From NCBI GenBank assembly GCA_937918935.1, contig CAKZSI010000059.1, forward strand, positions 1 to 64,000: 64,000 bases of DNA, in the 5' to 3' direction. Both the position numbers and the translations under genes were made by a program. Below are positions 56,101 through 64,000 of the stretch, piece after piece; position 1 is the stretch's first letter, and every line of letters begins with the position of its first letter. This DNA is from an uncultured Chloroflexales bacterium (GTDB lineage Bacteria > Chloroflexota > Chloroflexia > Chloroflexales > Chloroflexaceae). The notes under the pieces are model-generated. The model worked only from the letters and a program-made list of their open reading frames with translations, was not told the DNA's origin and did no database searches.

Positions 56101-57891
56101 CTAGACGTTCGGCACAATCGGCTCAACATCGGGGTCATCGCCGCCGACCTGGTAGGTGCGCAGGGCGTAGATGGTGGCGCCCTGTTCAAGGAAGACTTCG
56201 GCCAGGGCGCGGGCCATCACCGGGGGCAGCATGGTGCGCCAGCTCTTCATGGCATCGCCGATGGCGTCGAGGAGCCCGCTGCCCCCGCCGCCGAGCACCG
56301 CGGCCTCGTATTCCCAGTCGCTCCGCGCCGAGCCCCAGGGCAGCAACACCCGCCGGATCTCCTCCCCGAGGCTCTGCAGCGCCGCCAGGCGCCGGGCTTC
56401 CTCCGGCGTATCGGTCATCTCGGCGCGCACATCGGCCCGCGACCCGATCACCCGTCCCACCTCCCGTACGGCGACGTAGAGCGCCTGGGCCGAGTCCTGG
56501 GAGCAGTTGTTGAGCGCGCCGACCATGGTAGCCCCGCGCCCATCGGCAACGCGGTAGCGCGCCTCCATCACCTCAAGGAACTTGCGGATCTGCTCCAGGG
56601 CGGCAACCTCAGCATCGAAGATGGTAAACTTGCCGCTCAGGGCATCAATCTTCACCAGCAGATCCTGGATGGGCCGGACGCCCGCCCAGCCGAACTGCCG
56701 GTCGCCGCTGTAGCGGCTGTAGTGGATCGCCCCCGAGGCCAGACCATCGGTGTTGTGGACGTAGACCTGGTGATAAACAATGTCGAAGCTCAATTCGCCG
56801 GCCAGTGGCTCGCGGATCACCGTGGCGACGCCGAAGGCGACGTGGCCCCAGTAGAGCGGCGTGCGGGCTGCGGGTTCGGTTTTGTTGCCGCCGATGCCGC
56901 CGTAGATGTGAATGACCAGGGCCTGATCGCCTTCGCCCCAGCCGGCGCGTGCCGCGTCGGGGTGTATCCCGTCGGGCGCCAGCAACACCTGGGTGGCCTG
57001 CCCCTTGGCCACGGACCGCCGCCACTGCCGCGGGCGCAGGTAGTCCATCGCCTCGCCCGTTCCCACGACCACGGCGAGCGGATTGAGGCGCAACAACTGC
57101 CGCGCGGCCACGGCCCGTACCACGAAGCGTCCCTGCTGATCCTGCGCGCCGTAGAGGTACCAGCCCTGCTCGTTGCAGGGCGAGCGTTCGATACCCGCGA
57201 CGGTGAAGTTGCGGGTGTCGTTCATATCCGGGATCACCTCGGGGATATACACCAGCTCCTCGGGGCCGCCGAAGTCGCCAGTGGCGGCATGGTAATGGAC
57301 CACGCGATACATATCGGGAGCCTCGGCGGGGCCAAGGAAGCGCACCAGCGCATAGAACGGCGCGCTGATCTCCACCGGCATCTGGCTTATCGTCACGATC
57401 GGCGGGCCTCCATCGCGCGGTGCCAGGTCTACCTCCACCGGGCCGTCGAGGCGCACCAGGATGTCATCGTAGGGATGCGCGCCGGCCAGCGACTCGAGCG
57501 GATTGACGTGGGTCAGGCCGTGCAGGCGCTCGGCCACCACCGTCCCTTTCTCCACCGCCTCCCAGGCGTTTTCGTCGAGCACCACAGTGCGCGAGGCGCC
57601 CCAGAGCCGGGCGTTCAGATCGGGGGTGGACATCCAGCGCAGGCGCACCCGAGTTCCCGCCAGCGCGCGGTGCGCCTCGGGCGCGTGATGCACCTCCAGC
57701 CAGGCGCCCAGCACCAGCGGCCGCTCCTGGATGGTGGGGAGAATCAGCCGCCCCATCCATGCCCCTGACGGCCGGTAGCGTGCCGCATCCAGGTTCTGGG
57801 CGATAGGGTAGTCTTCAGTACGATTGAACTCCGCCGCGCGGTAGCGCGCATAGTTGCTCTCGACGGGAACCCGCTCACGTTTACGCCGCAT
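56101..57891 (-). CDS. large unknown protein with cysteine-hydrolase-like motifs
   Basis: The 596-residue protein has no signal peptide or clear membrane helix. It contains WGHVAFGVATVI (near 350), YHQVYVHNTDGLASGAIHYSRYSG, and MVGALNNCSQDSAQALYVAV (near 460). A His in GH-x-AFG followed later by NNCS-x3-S resembles circularly permuted papain-like/LRAT-type amidases, in which His precedes the catalytic Cys. That is inference only. An N-terminal jelly-roll-like region is possible. Start is ATG 57891. The next genes on this strand (58085 and 59161) may share its operon. Confidence 0.6.
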   Translation of the reverse strand: MRRKRERVPVESNYARYRAAEFNRTEDYPIAQNLDAARYRPSGAWMGRLILPTIQERPLVLGAWLEVHHAPEAHRALAGTRVRLRWMSTPDLNARLWGASRTVVLDENAWEAVEKGTVVAERLHGLTHVNPLESLAGAHPYDDILVRLDGPVEVDLAPRDGGPPIVTISQMPVEISAPFYALVRFLGPAEAPDMYRVVHYHAATGDFGGPEELVYIPEVIPDMNDTRNFTVAGIERSPCNEQGWYLYGAQDQQGRFVVRAVAARQLLRLNPLAVVVGTGEAMDYLRPRQWRRSVAKGQATQVLLAPDGIHPDAARAGWGEGDQALVIHIYGGIGGNKTEPAARTPLYWGHVAFGVATVIREPLAGELSFDIVYHQVYVHNTDGLASGAIHYSRYSGDRQFGWAGVRPIQDLLVKIDALSGKFTIFDAEVAALEQIRKFLEVMEARYRVADGRGATMVGALNNCSQDSAQALYVAVREVGRVIGSRADVRAEMTDTPEEARRLAALQSLGEEIRRVLLPWGSARSDWEYEAAVLGGGGSGLLDAIGDAMKSWRTMLPPVMARALAEVFLEQGATIYALRTYQVGGDDPDVEPIVPNV

Positions 57892-57989
57892 GGCTTAATC
57901 CCTTAATTGGTGAACACTGCCAGAAGGAGGAACGGCTCGCAAACCGCCCCAACCGGCGGGCGTTCCGCCCGCCAGCCGGGATGCAATGC

Positions 57990-58078
57990 AAAATGATGTT
58001 TCTGGGAGAGCCTGGCCCTCCCGGACCCTCCCAGCCGGCAGGGGCACGGGGCAACCCGCTCCCCATGCTCCTGGAAAC
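57990..58078. repeat. composite repeat (family B and A)
   Basis: GGGAGAGCCTGGCCCTCCCGG, then CCCTCCCAGCCGGCAGGGGCACGGGGCAACCC / GCTCCCC, ending 7 bp before the hydrolase stop. Confidence 0.75.
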
Positions 58079-58084
58079 ACCCGT

Positions 58085-59164
58085 CTACGCCGTCCTGGTC
58101 TGGCGTTGCTTGTCCCTGGCACGGGCGGCCTCGGCCACCCGTGCGGCTTCATAGGCCCTGGCCTCAGGATCGTTGGCCGCGCGAGCCTCCTGCAGGGTGG
58201 CCGGGTCAATCAACCCGTCTTTCGCCAGCAGATCGCCGATCATATCAATCGTGGCAATCGCATACGACTTCCCCTCGGGAGTAAAGGCCGTCCAGCCGAA
58301 GTAGTTCTTCGTGCCATTGTGCGCCATGGGCCCCATGTTGATCATCTCGATCTTACCCGCGGCCACGGCCCGGTTCCAGTCGCTTTGCGGGAACCACTTC
58401 CAGCGCCCGGCGTAGAGCCAGTGGCCCAGCTTCTGCACCGGGTCGGCCTCGCCGTAGAGGTGGTAAAGTTTGGTGATCTGATTCAGCCCGGGATCATCGG
58501 CCATCACCCCGCCGATTGAAATCACGCGGATGGGCGCCTTCAGCACCGGGGCGAGGTAGGTCGCCGCCCCCAGGGAAATCTGCCCCCCCCCGCTGAAGCC
58601 GATCAGCGTCACCGGCTTGCCGCTGCCCACGCGGTAGCCCCGGCTCTCCAGGGCCCTGATAATCTCGCTGGCCACCCCCAGGTTGTAGATCGGCCCGTAG
58701 CGACGGTCGGCCGAGACGGCCACCTGGAACAGGTTCCGCAAATTAACGACGAACTGCAACAGGTCGTAGGGATTCTCCAGCCGGCGCTGCTCGATCCAGC
58801 GATAGGCCCGTGCAAAGCTGCGGTCGGCGGTTAACCCGGCATTGGTGACCGAGTAGGGATACACATCCGGCACCACCAGCACCCCTGGCAGCCGCTTGAT
58901 CGCCATCAGGCCCCAGTCTATTTCCTCCTGGGGGATCGAATCGGCGTCAATCGCACCAATCCCCGAAAGGTACACCGCCGCTGAGGTCGTGGGGTGTTCG
59001 CGTATCACTTCGCCTGCTTCGGGGACCCTGGGCGTCGGCAAGGCCGGTTTTTCGCCGAACCAGCCCGCCCACCAGCCCAGGCTCTCGAAGGGCGCCAGCA
59101 GCGCGCCGAGGATGAGCAGCAGGAGTAGCCCGGTAATCAACAGACTCAGCGTCGAGAGAATCAT
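58085..59164 (-). CDS. membrane-anchored alpha/beta-hydrolase-like protein
   Basis: The 359-residue protein has an N-terminal transmembrane helix (about 5-28, LSLLITGLLLLLILGALLA). The rest has the nucleophile elbow GFSGGGQ (Ser near 200), and late Asp (YGEAD) and His (MAHNGTKNYFG) residues that fit a catalytic triad. The C-terminal 50 residues are Arg/Ala-rich and helical. Substrate is unknown. It overlaps the upstream membrane protein gene by ATGA, so the two are co-translated. Confidence 0.78.
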   Translation of the reverse strand: MILSTLSLLITGLLLLLILGALLAPFESLGWWAGWFGEKPALPTPRVPEAGEVIREHPTTSAAVYLSGIGAIDADSIPQEEIDWGLMAIKRLPGVLVVPDVYPYSVTNAGLTADRSFARAYRWIEQRRLENPYDLLQFVVNLRNLFQVAVSADRRYGPIYNLGVASEIIRALESRGYRVGSGKPVTLIGFSGGGQISLGAATYLAPVLKAPIRVISIGGVMADDPGLNQITKLYHLYGEADPVQKLGHWLYAGRWKWFPQSDWNRAVAAGKIEMINMGPMAHNGTKNYFGWTAFTPEGKSYAIATIDMIGDLLAKDGLIDPATLQEARAANDPEARAYEAARVAEAARARDKQRQTRTA

Positions 59165-59829
59165 GGCGCACCTTTCCGGCTCTTACTGGAGGCGTCTTCA
59201 GGCGGGGCGGCGAACTGGGTGAGAATATCCTGCACACTCATGTCCAGATCCGTGCCGGTGATGCGCTTATAGAGAAGATTCCGCGCATAGATTACCGGCC
59301 GCCCGATCGTTGCGCTCATTACCATGACGAGCAGCCAGCCGATCACGGTGCAGACCAGCGCCGCACCGAAATTGCCCTTCGCCAGGGACGTCATGGCGGC
59401 CAGCACCACCAGGAAGCTCCAGACCGACAGCACCTTGCCAATGAAATTGCCCGCGTAGGGCAAGAGCACCAGGAAGCCGAAGACATACGGCGCTGCTCCC
59501 ATGGCTGTCAGGCGCAAGGCCTTCGAGAGCGGAATTTCATTGGGAAAGAGCACCTTGCTTGTCAGCCAGATCGCCGCTCCCCAGACCATGAGGCTGAGCG
59601 CGAAGATGATCCCGTTGAGCAGCAAGCTCAGCACGAAGCGCCCCGGGCGGACGCGGTTGACGAAGAGGATGACACTCTGGCCCAGCAGCAGCGACGCGCC
59701 GCCCACTATCGCCACGGCGAGCACTATCCACCCCGTGCGTGGATACGTCTCAACGATCTCGAAGGCGCGCGGGTTGAGGCGCATGGCCTCAATGCTGCCC
59801 ACCCACATGGCTCTGATAAACTCGAACAT
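59161..59829 (-). CDS. polytopic membrane protein (YIP1-like)
   Basis: The 222-residue protein begins MFEFIRAMWVGSIEAMRLNP, followed by about five transmembrane helices (roughly 33-50, 65-90, 105-125, 132-150, 155-175) and a charged C-terminal tail (PPEDASSKSRKGAP). The N-terminal amphipathic segment and number of helices suggest a YIP1-type protein. Function is unknown. Its stop overlaps the start of the hydrolase gene. ATG 59829 is directly preceded by GAGGGG with a short spacer. Confidence 0.65.
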   Translation of the reverse strand: MFEFIRAMWVGSIEAMRLNPRAFEIVETYPRTGWIVLAVAIVGGASLLLGQSVILFVNRVRPGRFVLSLLLNGIIFALSLMVWGAAIWLTSKVLFPNEIPLSKALRLTAMGAAPYVFGFLVLLPYAGNFIGKVLSVWSFLVVLAAMTSLAKGNFGAALVCTVIGWLLVMVMSATIGRPVIYARNLLYKRITGTDLDMSVQDILTQFAAPPEDASSKSRKGAP

Positions 59830-60378
59830 GGCCCCTCACTTGCTGCTAAGACACGGGTGTCACCTGCGTTATCGTCGGAGGGTTACAGGGAGACTACGCC
59901 TCTTCGTAACCTCGTTTCACCCGCGACGGGCGCACGCTCTGGCGAAGCCGGGACACGCCTGCCGCCGCGGGTGGAACCAGGATTGCGGAGGGCCTCGCCC
60001 TTCGCCCCGACCCCGAATGGGAACCCGGACGGCCACGTAGCGAACGCATGCCCCCTGCCGGTTGGGAGGGTCCGGGTGAGTCGCGCACTCCCGGGACCAC
60101 CTGTTCTTCACTCGTCTGGAGGGAGAGTGGGGTAGCCAGGGCTCCCTACGCCTCCGCCGGAGTGGTGCATACGCACACGCCGCGCTCTACCCGGCCACAG
60201 GCGAGAGTTCAACCGCTCACGTGTGCCCTAATTGTGCTATGAGAGCCGGGCAAAGGGAATGGCTAAAAGGATAGTTGTTGCTGATCTCGGGGGACCCTCG
60301 CTGGCCTGCCGGAGAGATGATACCGCGAACGTGGGAGGGTCCGAGGGGAGGGCGCGGCCCTCTCAGGAAAAAGCTATC
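59830..60378. other. 549-bp intergenic region
   Basis: It holds a family B copy at 60341-60372 (GGAGGGCGCGGCCCTCTC) and a partial one at 60060-60075. No gene, tRNA or good promoter was seen; short open frames here are GC-rich noise. Confidence 0.5.
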
Positions 60379-61530
60379 CTACCACAGCCGGAGTTGCAGG
60401 GCCGGGCGCCGCCCATCGAGCAGCACGAAGGGCGCGGCCCGTCCGGTGGTCACACCGAGGGCCTTGAGTTGGGAGAGGTCGCGCAGCCGGGCCTGGCGCC
60501 GGGCGGCAATGATCCTGTCCGCGCTCTTCGGGCCGATGCCGGGCACGCGCAAGAGGAGCTGGTGCGGGGCGCGGTTGATCTCGATCGGCTCGTGCAGATG
60601 CCGCTCCGCCCAGGCCTCTTTCGGTGTCTTGTCGCGCGGCAGCAAGCCCTGGGCATCGAAGGGCAGTTCGTCGTAGAGGAACCCGTAATCACGAAGCATA
60701 AAGTCGGCCTGGTACAGGCGCAGGGCGCGGTGGGGGTCCTCGGCGGGCTGGCCGGCCAGGGGCGAACATTCGATGGGATGAAAGGTGCTGAAGTAGGCGC
60801 GCCACAACCCCAACTCGCGGCGTGCGCGCTGCACGGTCTCCAGCAACTCGCGGTCGCTCTCGCCGGCCGCCCCGACGACAAACTGCGTGGTGAGGCTGCG
60901 GGCGGCCTGGCGCCCCTCCTGGCGCGCGCGGCGCATCACCTCACTGGCCCGGCGCATGCGCCCCCACATGCTCGCGGTGAACTCCTTGTCGGGCGCGAGC
61001 AGGGCCAGGCGCTCCGGATTCGGCGCTTCCAGGTTCAGGCTGACCCGGTCGGCCAGTTCCACGGCGCGCTCGATGTACTCGAAGGACGCCCCCGGAATGA
61101 GCTTGAGGTGAACATAGCCGCGGTAGCCCTCTTTGAAGCGCAGCCGTTCGACCGTGGCGAGCATCTTCTCCATGGTCGCGTCGGCGTCGGGCACGATGCC
61201 GGAGGAGAGGAACAGCCCATCAACCCGCTGCTGCTGTTTCAGCATGACGAAGGTCGTCGCCAGTTCATCGGGGCGGAAGGTGGTGCGCTGGCGGCGAATG
61301 GCGCAACTCGTAAAGCAGTAGGCGCAGGCAAAGCGGCAGGCGTTGGTCTGCAGCACCTTGAAGAGCCGGGTCGTACTGCCGCCTTCCTGCCTGGCGTTGT
61401 AAATGAAGCCGGCGGCGTGCCTGATACCCTGCTGGATGCTCCTGGTCGCGGGCACGTCGGTCACCTCATCGGCGGCCTCACCGCCCAGAATGGCCAGTTT
61501 CTGCTGGATGTCGGGTTCCACCTGGATCAT
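60379..61530 (-). CDS. radical SAM protein with C-terminal helix-hairpin-helix (putative DNA modification/repair)
   Basis: The 383-residue protein has the radical SAM motif CRFACAYC (C65-x3-C69-x2-C72), then a TIM-barrel (LFLSSGIVPD, GYVHLKLIPGAS). The C-terminal helix-hairpin-helix LLRVPGIGPKSADRIIAARR (about 320-345) points to DNA contact. This is the COG4277 group, often paired with a small uncharacterised partner that is not seen here. ATG 61530 was chosen because GGAGG lies 8 bases upstream. A promoter (extended -10 TGC-TATACT) lies at the complement of 61562-61570. Confidence 0.9.
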   Translation of the reverse strand: MIQVEPDIQQKLAILGGEAADEVTDVPATRSIQQGIRHAAGFIYNARQEGGSTTRLFKVLQTNACRFACAYCFTSCAIRRQRTTFRPDELATTFVMLKQQQRVDGLFLSSGIVPDADATMEKMLATVERLRFKEGYRGYVHLKLIPGASFEYIERAVELADRVSLNLEAPNPERLALLAPDKEFTASMWGRMRRASEVMRRARQEGRQAARSLTTQFVVGAAGESDRELLETVQRARRELGLWRAYFSTFHPIECSPLAGQPAEDPHRALRLYQADFMLRDYGFLYDELPFDAQGLLPRDKTPKEAWAERHLHEPIEINRAPHQLLLRVPGIGPKSADRIIAARRQARLRDLSQLKALGVTTGRAAPFVLLDGRRPALQLRLW

Positions 61531-61561
61531 GGGCCTGGCCTCCATGTCTGCGCCTGCCAGC

Positions 61562-61570
61562 AGTATAGCA
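61562..61570 (-). promoter_or_regulatory. extended -10 promoter of the radical SAM gene
   Basis: On the minus strand TGC-TATACT, about 30 bp before the ATG at 61530. The -35 (complement of 61585-61590) is weak. Confidence 0.6.
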
Positions 61571-61604
61571 CACATGTCCTGATGGGAACAGGGTCGGTTG
61601 GCAG

Positions 61605-61632
61605 GCGATGGGGAAACCAGGTTTCTCCACAC
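61605..61632. repeat. dispersed palindrome, family A copy
   Basis: GCGATGGGGAAACC / A / GGTTTCTCCACAC, reverse orientation; ACCCCTGCCGGCAGGG follows. Confidence 0.75.
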
Positions 61633-61764
61633 CCCTGCCGGCAGGGTCGGGGATGGCTCCACCCTCCCGGACCATATCATGCCCCCGTTGCGCGGCTGCG
61701 CCACGCGGCGCCGTTATCTCTCACGATTTGTGCAAAAAGTACATAAATTGCAACCCTTGAGTTG

Positions 61765-61793
61765 TTGAAAATATACAGGAGCTTTGCTAGGAT
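61765..61793 (+). promoter_or_regulatory. promoter of the small membrane protein gene
   Basis: TTGAAA (61765-61770), 17-base spacer, TGC-TAGGAT (-10 at 61788-61793). Confidence 0.75.
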
Positions 61794-61834
61794 GGGGGCC
61801 AACGACACTGCAATGACGCACGTGGAGGCGCGAG

Positions 61835-62116
61835 ATGGAGATCTTGATGCAGGTTCCGGGGTTCTTTCTGGCGCTGCTGGGATGGGCGGCAACCCTCCTC
61901 TTATTGCAGGACTCGCCCCGTTTGAGCGTTAACGAACGCCGGGGAATGATGATTTGTAGCTGGGTGGCGTGGATGACACCCGGCTTTGGCAGCTTTGTGC
62001 TTGCCGGCCTGATGGCCACCGACACCGCGGCGATGTACGTTGGTCTGACCACCGCGCTGTTAGCCGTCTTCGTCCTCGCCAGCGCCCGCGCGCGCCCCCC
62101 GCGCACGCGGCCATAG
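61835..62116 (+). CDS. small two- or three-helix membrane protein
   Basis: The 93-residue protein has a hydrophobic helix at about 7-25 (FFLALLGWAATLLLL) and a pair of helices in the second half (WVAWMTPGFGSFVLAGLM, then MYVGLTTALLAVFVLA). No family is recognised. GGAGG lies 7 bases before ATG 61835, and a good promoter is 40 bp upstream, so it is likely a real gene. The C-terminus ends in a basic tail that runs into the tandem repeat. Confidence 0.65.
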   Translation: MEILMQVPGFFLALLGWAATLLLLQDSPRLSVNERRGMMICSWVAWMTPGFGSFVLAGLMATDTAAMYVGLTTALLAVFVLASARARPPRTRP

Positions 62117-62120
62117 CTCT

Positions 62121-62253
62121 CGCTCGCGGCGGGGTGTGGGCGGGTCGGAGACCCGCCCTACGGGGCAAGGGAGCCCGGGCGAAGCACGCGCTCGCGGCGG
62201 GGTGTGGGCGGGTCGGAGACCCGCCCTACGGGGCAAGGGCGCCCGGGCGAAGC
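62121..62253. repeat. tandem repeat, two 65-bp units, 68-bp period
   Basis: Units 62121-62185 and 62189-62253 differ at about one base and each contains the hairpin GCGGGTC-GGA-GACCCGC. It lies between convergent genes. Confidence 0.85.
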
Positions 62254-62319
62254 GCTCCTCGACCCTCCCATCAGAGGAGGACGTAGAGAATCCCTTAGAG
62301 ACCGCCGCCCTCCCATGCG

Positions 62320-62356
62320 GCAGGGGGGTGGGGAACCTGGTTTCCCCACCCCCCTC
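62320..62356. repeat. dispersed palindrome, family A copy
   Basis: CAGGGGGGTGGGGAACC / TGGTTTCCCCACCCCCCTC, 19 bp after the glnA stop. It is one of the most symmetric copies and may terminate glnA. Confidence 0.8.
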
Positions 62357-62374
62357 GTTTTGAGATGGTTGCTA

Positions 62375-63796
62375 TCAGGCGTCGTAGTACATCATGAACT
62401 CGTAGGGATGCGGACGTAGGGAGATAGCGACCGTCTCTTTGCGCTTGCCTTCGATGTAATTGGCGATCACGTCCTCGGTAAAAACGTTGCCCTTCAACAG
62501 GAAGGCATGGTCGGCCTCCAGGGCATCGAGGGCTTCGCTGAGCGAGCCGGGAGTGCCGCGAATGTCGGCCTTCTCCTCGGGCGAGAGTTCGTAAATGTCC
62601 ACATCGAGTGGCCTGGGCGGGGCGATCTTGTTCTGAATGCCGTCGAGACCGGCCATCAACATGGCCGCGAAGGCCAGGTAGGGGTTGCACATGCCGTCGG
62701 GGGCGCGGAACTCGATGCGGCGCGACCTGGGCGAGGAGGAGTAGGTCGGGATACGAATGGCCGCCGAGCGGTTGCGCATCGAGTAGACCAGATTGATCGG
62801 CGCCTCGAAGCCCGGCACGAGGCGGCGGTAGCTGTTGGTGGTCGGGGCGCAGATCGCCAACAGCGCCGGGGCATGGTGCAGAATGCCGCCGATATAGTAC
62901 TCGGCCATCTCGGAGAGCAGCGCGTAGCGCGCCTCATCGAAGAACAGCGGCTCGCCGTCCTTCCACAGGCTCTGGTGGGTGTGCATGCCCGAGCCGTTGT
63001 CGCCAAAGATCGGCTTGGGCATGAACGTGGCGGTCAGCCCGTGGGCGCGCGCTACATTCCGCACGATGTACTTGTACTTTTGCAGCTTGTCAGCCATGTT
63101 GACCAGCGAATCGAAACGCATGTCGATCTCGCACTGGCCGGCGGTGGCTACCTCGTGGTGGTGCAACTCGATGTCGATGCCGATCTCCATCATCTTCAGG
63201 ATCATCTCCGAGCGGATGTCCTGCAGCGTGTCGGTGGGCGGCACCGGGAAGTAGCCCTCCTTGTGGCGGATGCGGTAGCCCTTGTTGCCGCCCTCAATTT
63301 CGGCGCCAGTGTTCCAGACCGCCTCCGGGCTGTCGAGGAAGTAGAAGCCGTGGTCGGCGGCCTGGCTGAAGCGCACATCGCTGAAAAGGAAGAACTCGGC
63401 CTCGGGGCCGAAGTAGGCCGTGTCGGCGATGCCGGTGCTCTTCAGATAGGCCTCGGCTTTGTGGGCCACCGTACGCGGATCGCGTGAGTAAGGTTGCCGG
63501 GTGATCGGGTCAATGATGTTGCAGATCAGCACCACCGTCGGCACCTTGAGGGTGGGATCAATGAAGGCCGAGTTCGGATCGGGAACCATGAGCATGTCGC
63601 TCTCATTGATCACCTGGAAGCCCTTGATCGACGAGCCATCGAAGCCCAACCCATCCTCAAACATATCCTCGGTGAGACGCGAAGCGGGGATCGAGTAGTG
63701 TTGCCACCCGCCGAACAGGTCGGTAAAGCGCGTGTCTACGATCTGAATGCCGTTGTCTTTGATGAGTTTCAGGACGTCCTTCGCGGTCATACTCAT
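62375..63796 (-). CDS. glnA: glutamine synthetase, type I
   Basis: The 473-residue protein has the GS-I signatures: [47 protein letters not shown], and [20 protein letters not shown]. The segment [13 protein letters not shown] contains the Tyr at the adenylylation-site position of GS I-beta, so control by adenylylation is possible. It makes glutamine from glutamate, ammonia and ATP. ATG 63796 has AAGGAG about 9 bases upstream. The 204 bp beyond it to the window end hold nothing recognised. Confidence 0.97.
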   Translation of the reverse strand: MSMTAKDVLKLIKDNGIQIVDTRFTDLFGGWQHYSIPASRLTEDMFEDGLGFDGSSIKGFQVINESDMLMVPDPNSAFIDPTLKVPTVVLICNIIDPITRQPYSRDPRTVAHKAEAYLKSTGIADTAYFGPEAEFFLFSDVRFSQAADHGFYFLDSPEAVWNTGAEIEGGNKGYRIRHKEGYFPVPPTDTLQDIRSEMILKMMEIGIDIELHHHEVATAGQCEIDMRFDSLVNMADKLQKYKYIVRNVARAHGLTATFMPKPIFGDNGSGMHTHQSLWKDGEPLFFDEARYALLSEMAEYYIGGILHHAPALLAICAPTTNSYRRLVPGFEAPINLVYSMRNRSAAIRIPTYSSSPRSRRIEFRAPDGMCNPYLAFAAMLMAGLDGIQNKIAPPRPLDVDIYELSPEEKADIRGTPGSLSEALDALEADHAFLLKGNVFTEDVIANYIEGKRKETVAISLRPHPYEFMMYYDA

Positions 63797-64000
63797 AACA
63801 GTGGTCTCCTTGTGGCAACAGACGAACGTGGTCTTACGGGCGTCGGCAGGGCTCCGCTGCGCCGCCAGGTGTCAGCCGTTAACAATCGCGGTTCAACGGG
63901 CAACAACCAGCTAACCGCCGGAGAGGCGGCTACGCTGGCAGGCATTGCTGGGGCAAGATGGGGTGAACCGATCGTGTCGACTCGGTGCGCCGTCGCAAAG

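Larger units (their letters stand above)
61531..61834. other. 304-bp divergent intergenic region with two promoters
   Basis: It holds the promoter of the radical SAM gene, a family A palindrome (61605-61632) plus a family B-like hairpin (61640-61675), and the promoter of the small membrane gene at 61765-61793. Confidence 0.6.

Noticed and set aside
55942-57768. A 608-codon plus-strand frame opposite the unknown 596-residue protein
   Set aside because: The minus-strand reading has normal residue use and plausible motifs. The plus-strand one is His/Gly/Arg-rich.
62121-62253. Possible CRISPR or integron-type array
   Set aside because: The two units touch with almost no spacer; it is a simple tandem duplication.

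Overview
The window looks like chromosomal DNA of a high-GC member of the Chloroflexota, most like the Chloroflexales/Roseiflexaceae. This is inferred from protein character, GC content and gene content, not from a database match. There is no prophage, transposase, CRISPR array or rRNA. About 45 protein genes, one tRNA and several well-formed promoters can be supported. Most intergenic spaces carry copies of a dispersed palindromic repeat.

Layout. 1-3.5 kb: 5' part of a rhodanese, an Lhr-type helicase, and a small membrane protein behind a 44-bp inverted repeat. 3.9-5.0 kb: a glycosyltransferase. 5.2-12.9 kb: the stress module prkA / YeaH-type vWA protein / spoVR, with a polytopic glycosyltransferase-like protein inserted before spoVR and a structured leader behind a near-consensus promoter. 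13.1-16.2 kb: prmC, a coiled-coil membrane protein and an alpha/beta hydrolase. 16.4-24.7 kb: a cytochrome c maturation locus (ccmA-B-C-D-E-F, then a J-domain/TPR protein and a J-domain/thioredoxin fusion). CcmE has a CxxxY haem site and no CcmH is present, so this is the variant System I. 24.7-31.5 kb: OmpR-type regulator, tRNA-Gly(CCC), YyaL-type thioredoxin-domain protein, glycosyltransferase, long-form HPF with a hairpin-rich leader, and a CAP-domain secreted protein. 32.3-34.1 kb: trpD-trpC.

34.8-46.3 kb: an eleven-gene redox operon. It holds a tandem HdrA fusion, MvhD, an FrhB-like Fe-S protein, HdrC, HdrB, a fumarate-reductase-like Fe-S subunit and flavoprotein (TfrB/TfrA-like), and a four-subunit 2-oxoacid:ferredoxin oxidoreductase (KorDABC). 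The co-localisation suggests flavin-based electron bifurcation or confurcation linking fumarate/succinate chemistry to ferredoxin and reductive 2-oxoglutarate synthesis. This is the best candidate for an undescribed system.

Convergent to it (46.4-47.2 kb) is a GrdB/PrdB-family gene interrupted by one in-frame UGA exactly where the family has selenocysteine. A hairpin with SECIS-like spacing follows, so I call it one selenoprotein gene. 47.3-64 kb: TetR/MFS pair with a palindromic operator, GH4 glycosidase, radical SAM protein, secreted triple-repeat protein, DUF937-like protein, polysaccharide deacetylase, holin-like 4TM protein, a large unknown protein with cysteine-hydrolase-like motifs, a two-gene membrane/hydrolase operon, a radical SAM/HhH protein, a small membrane protein and glnA.
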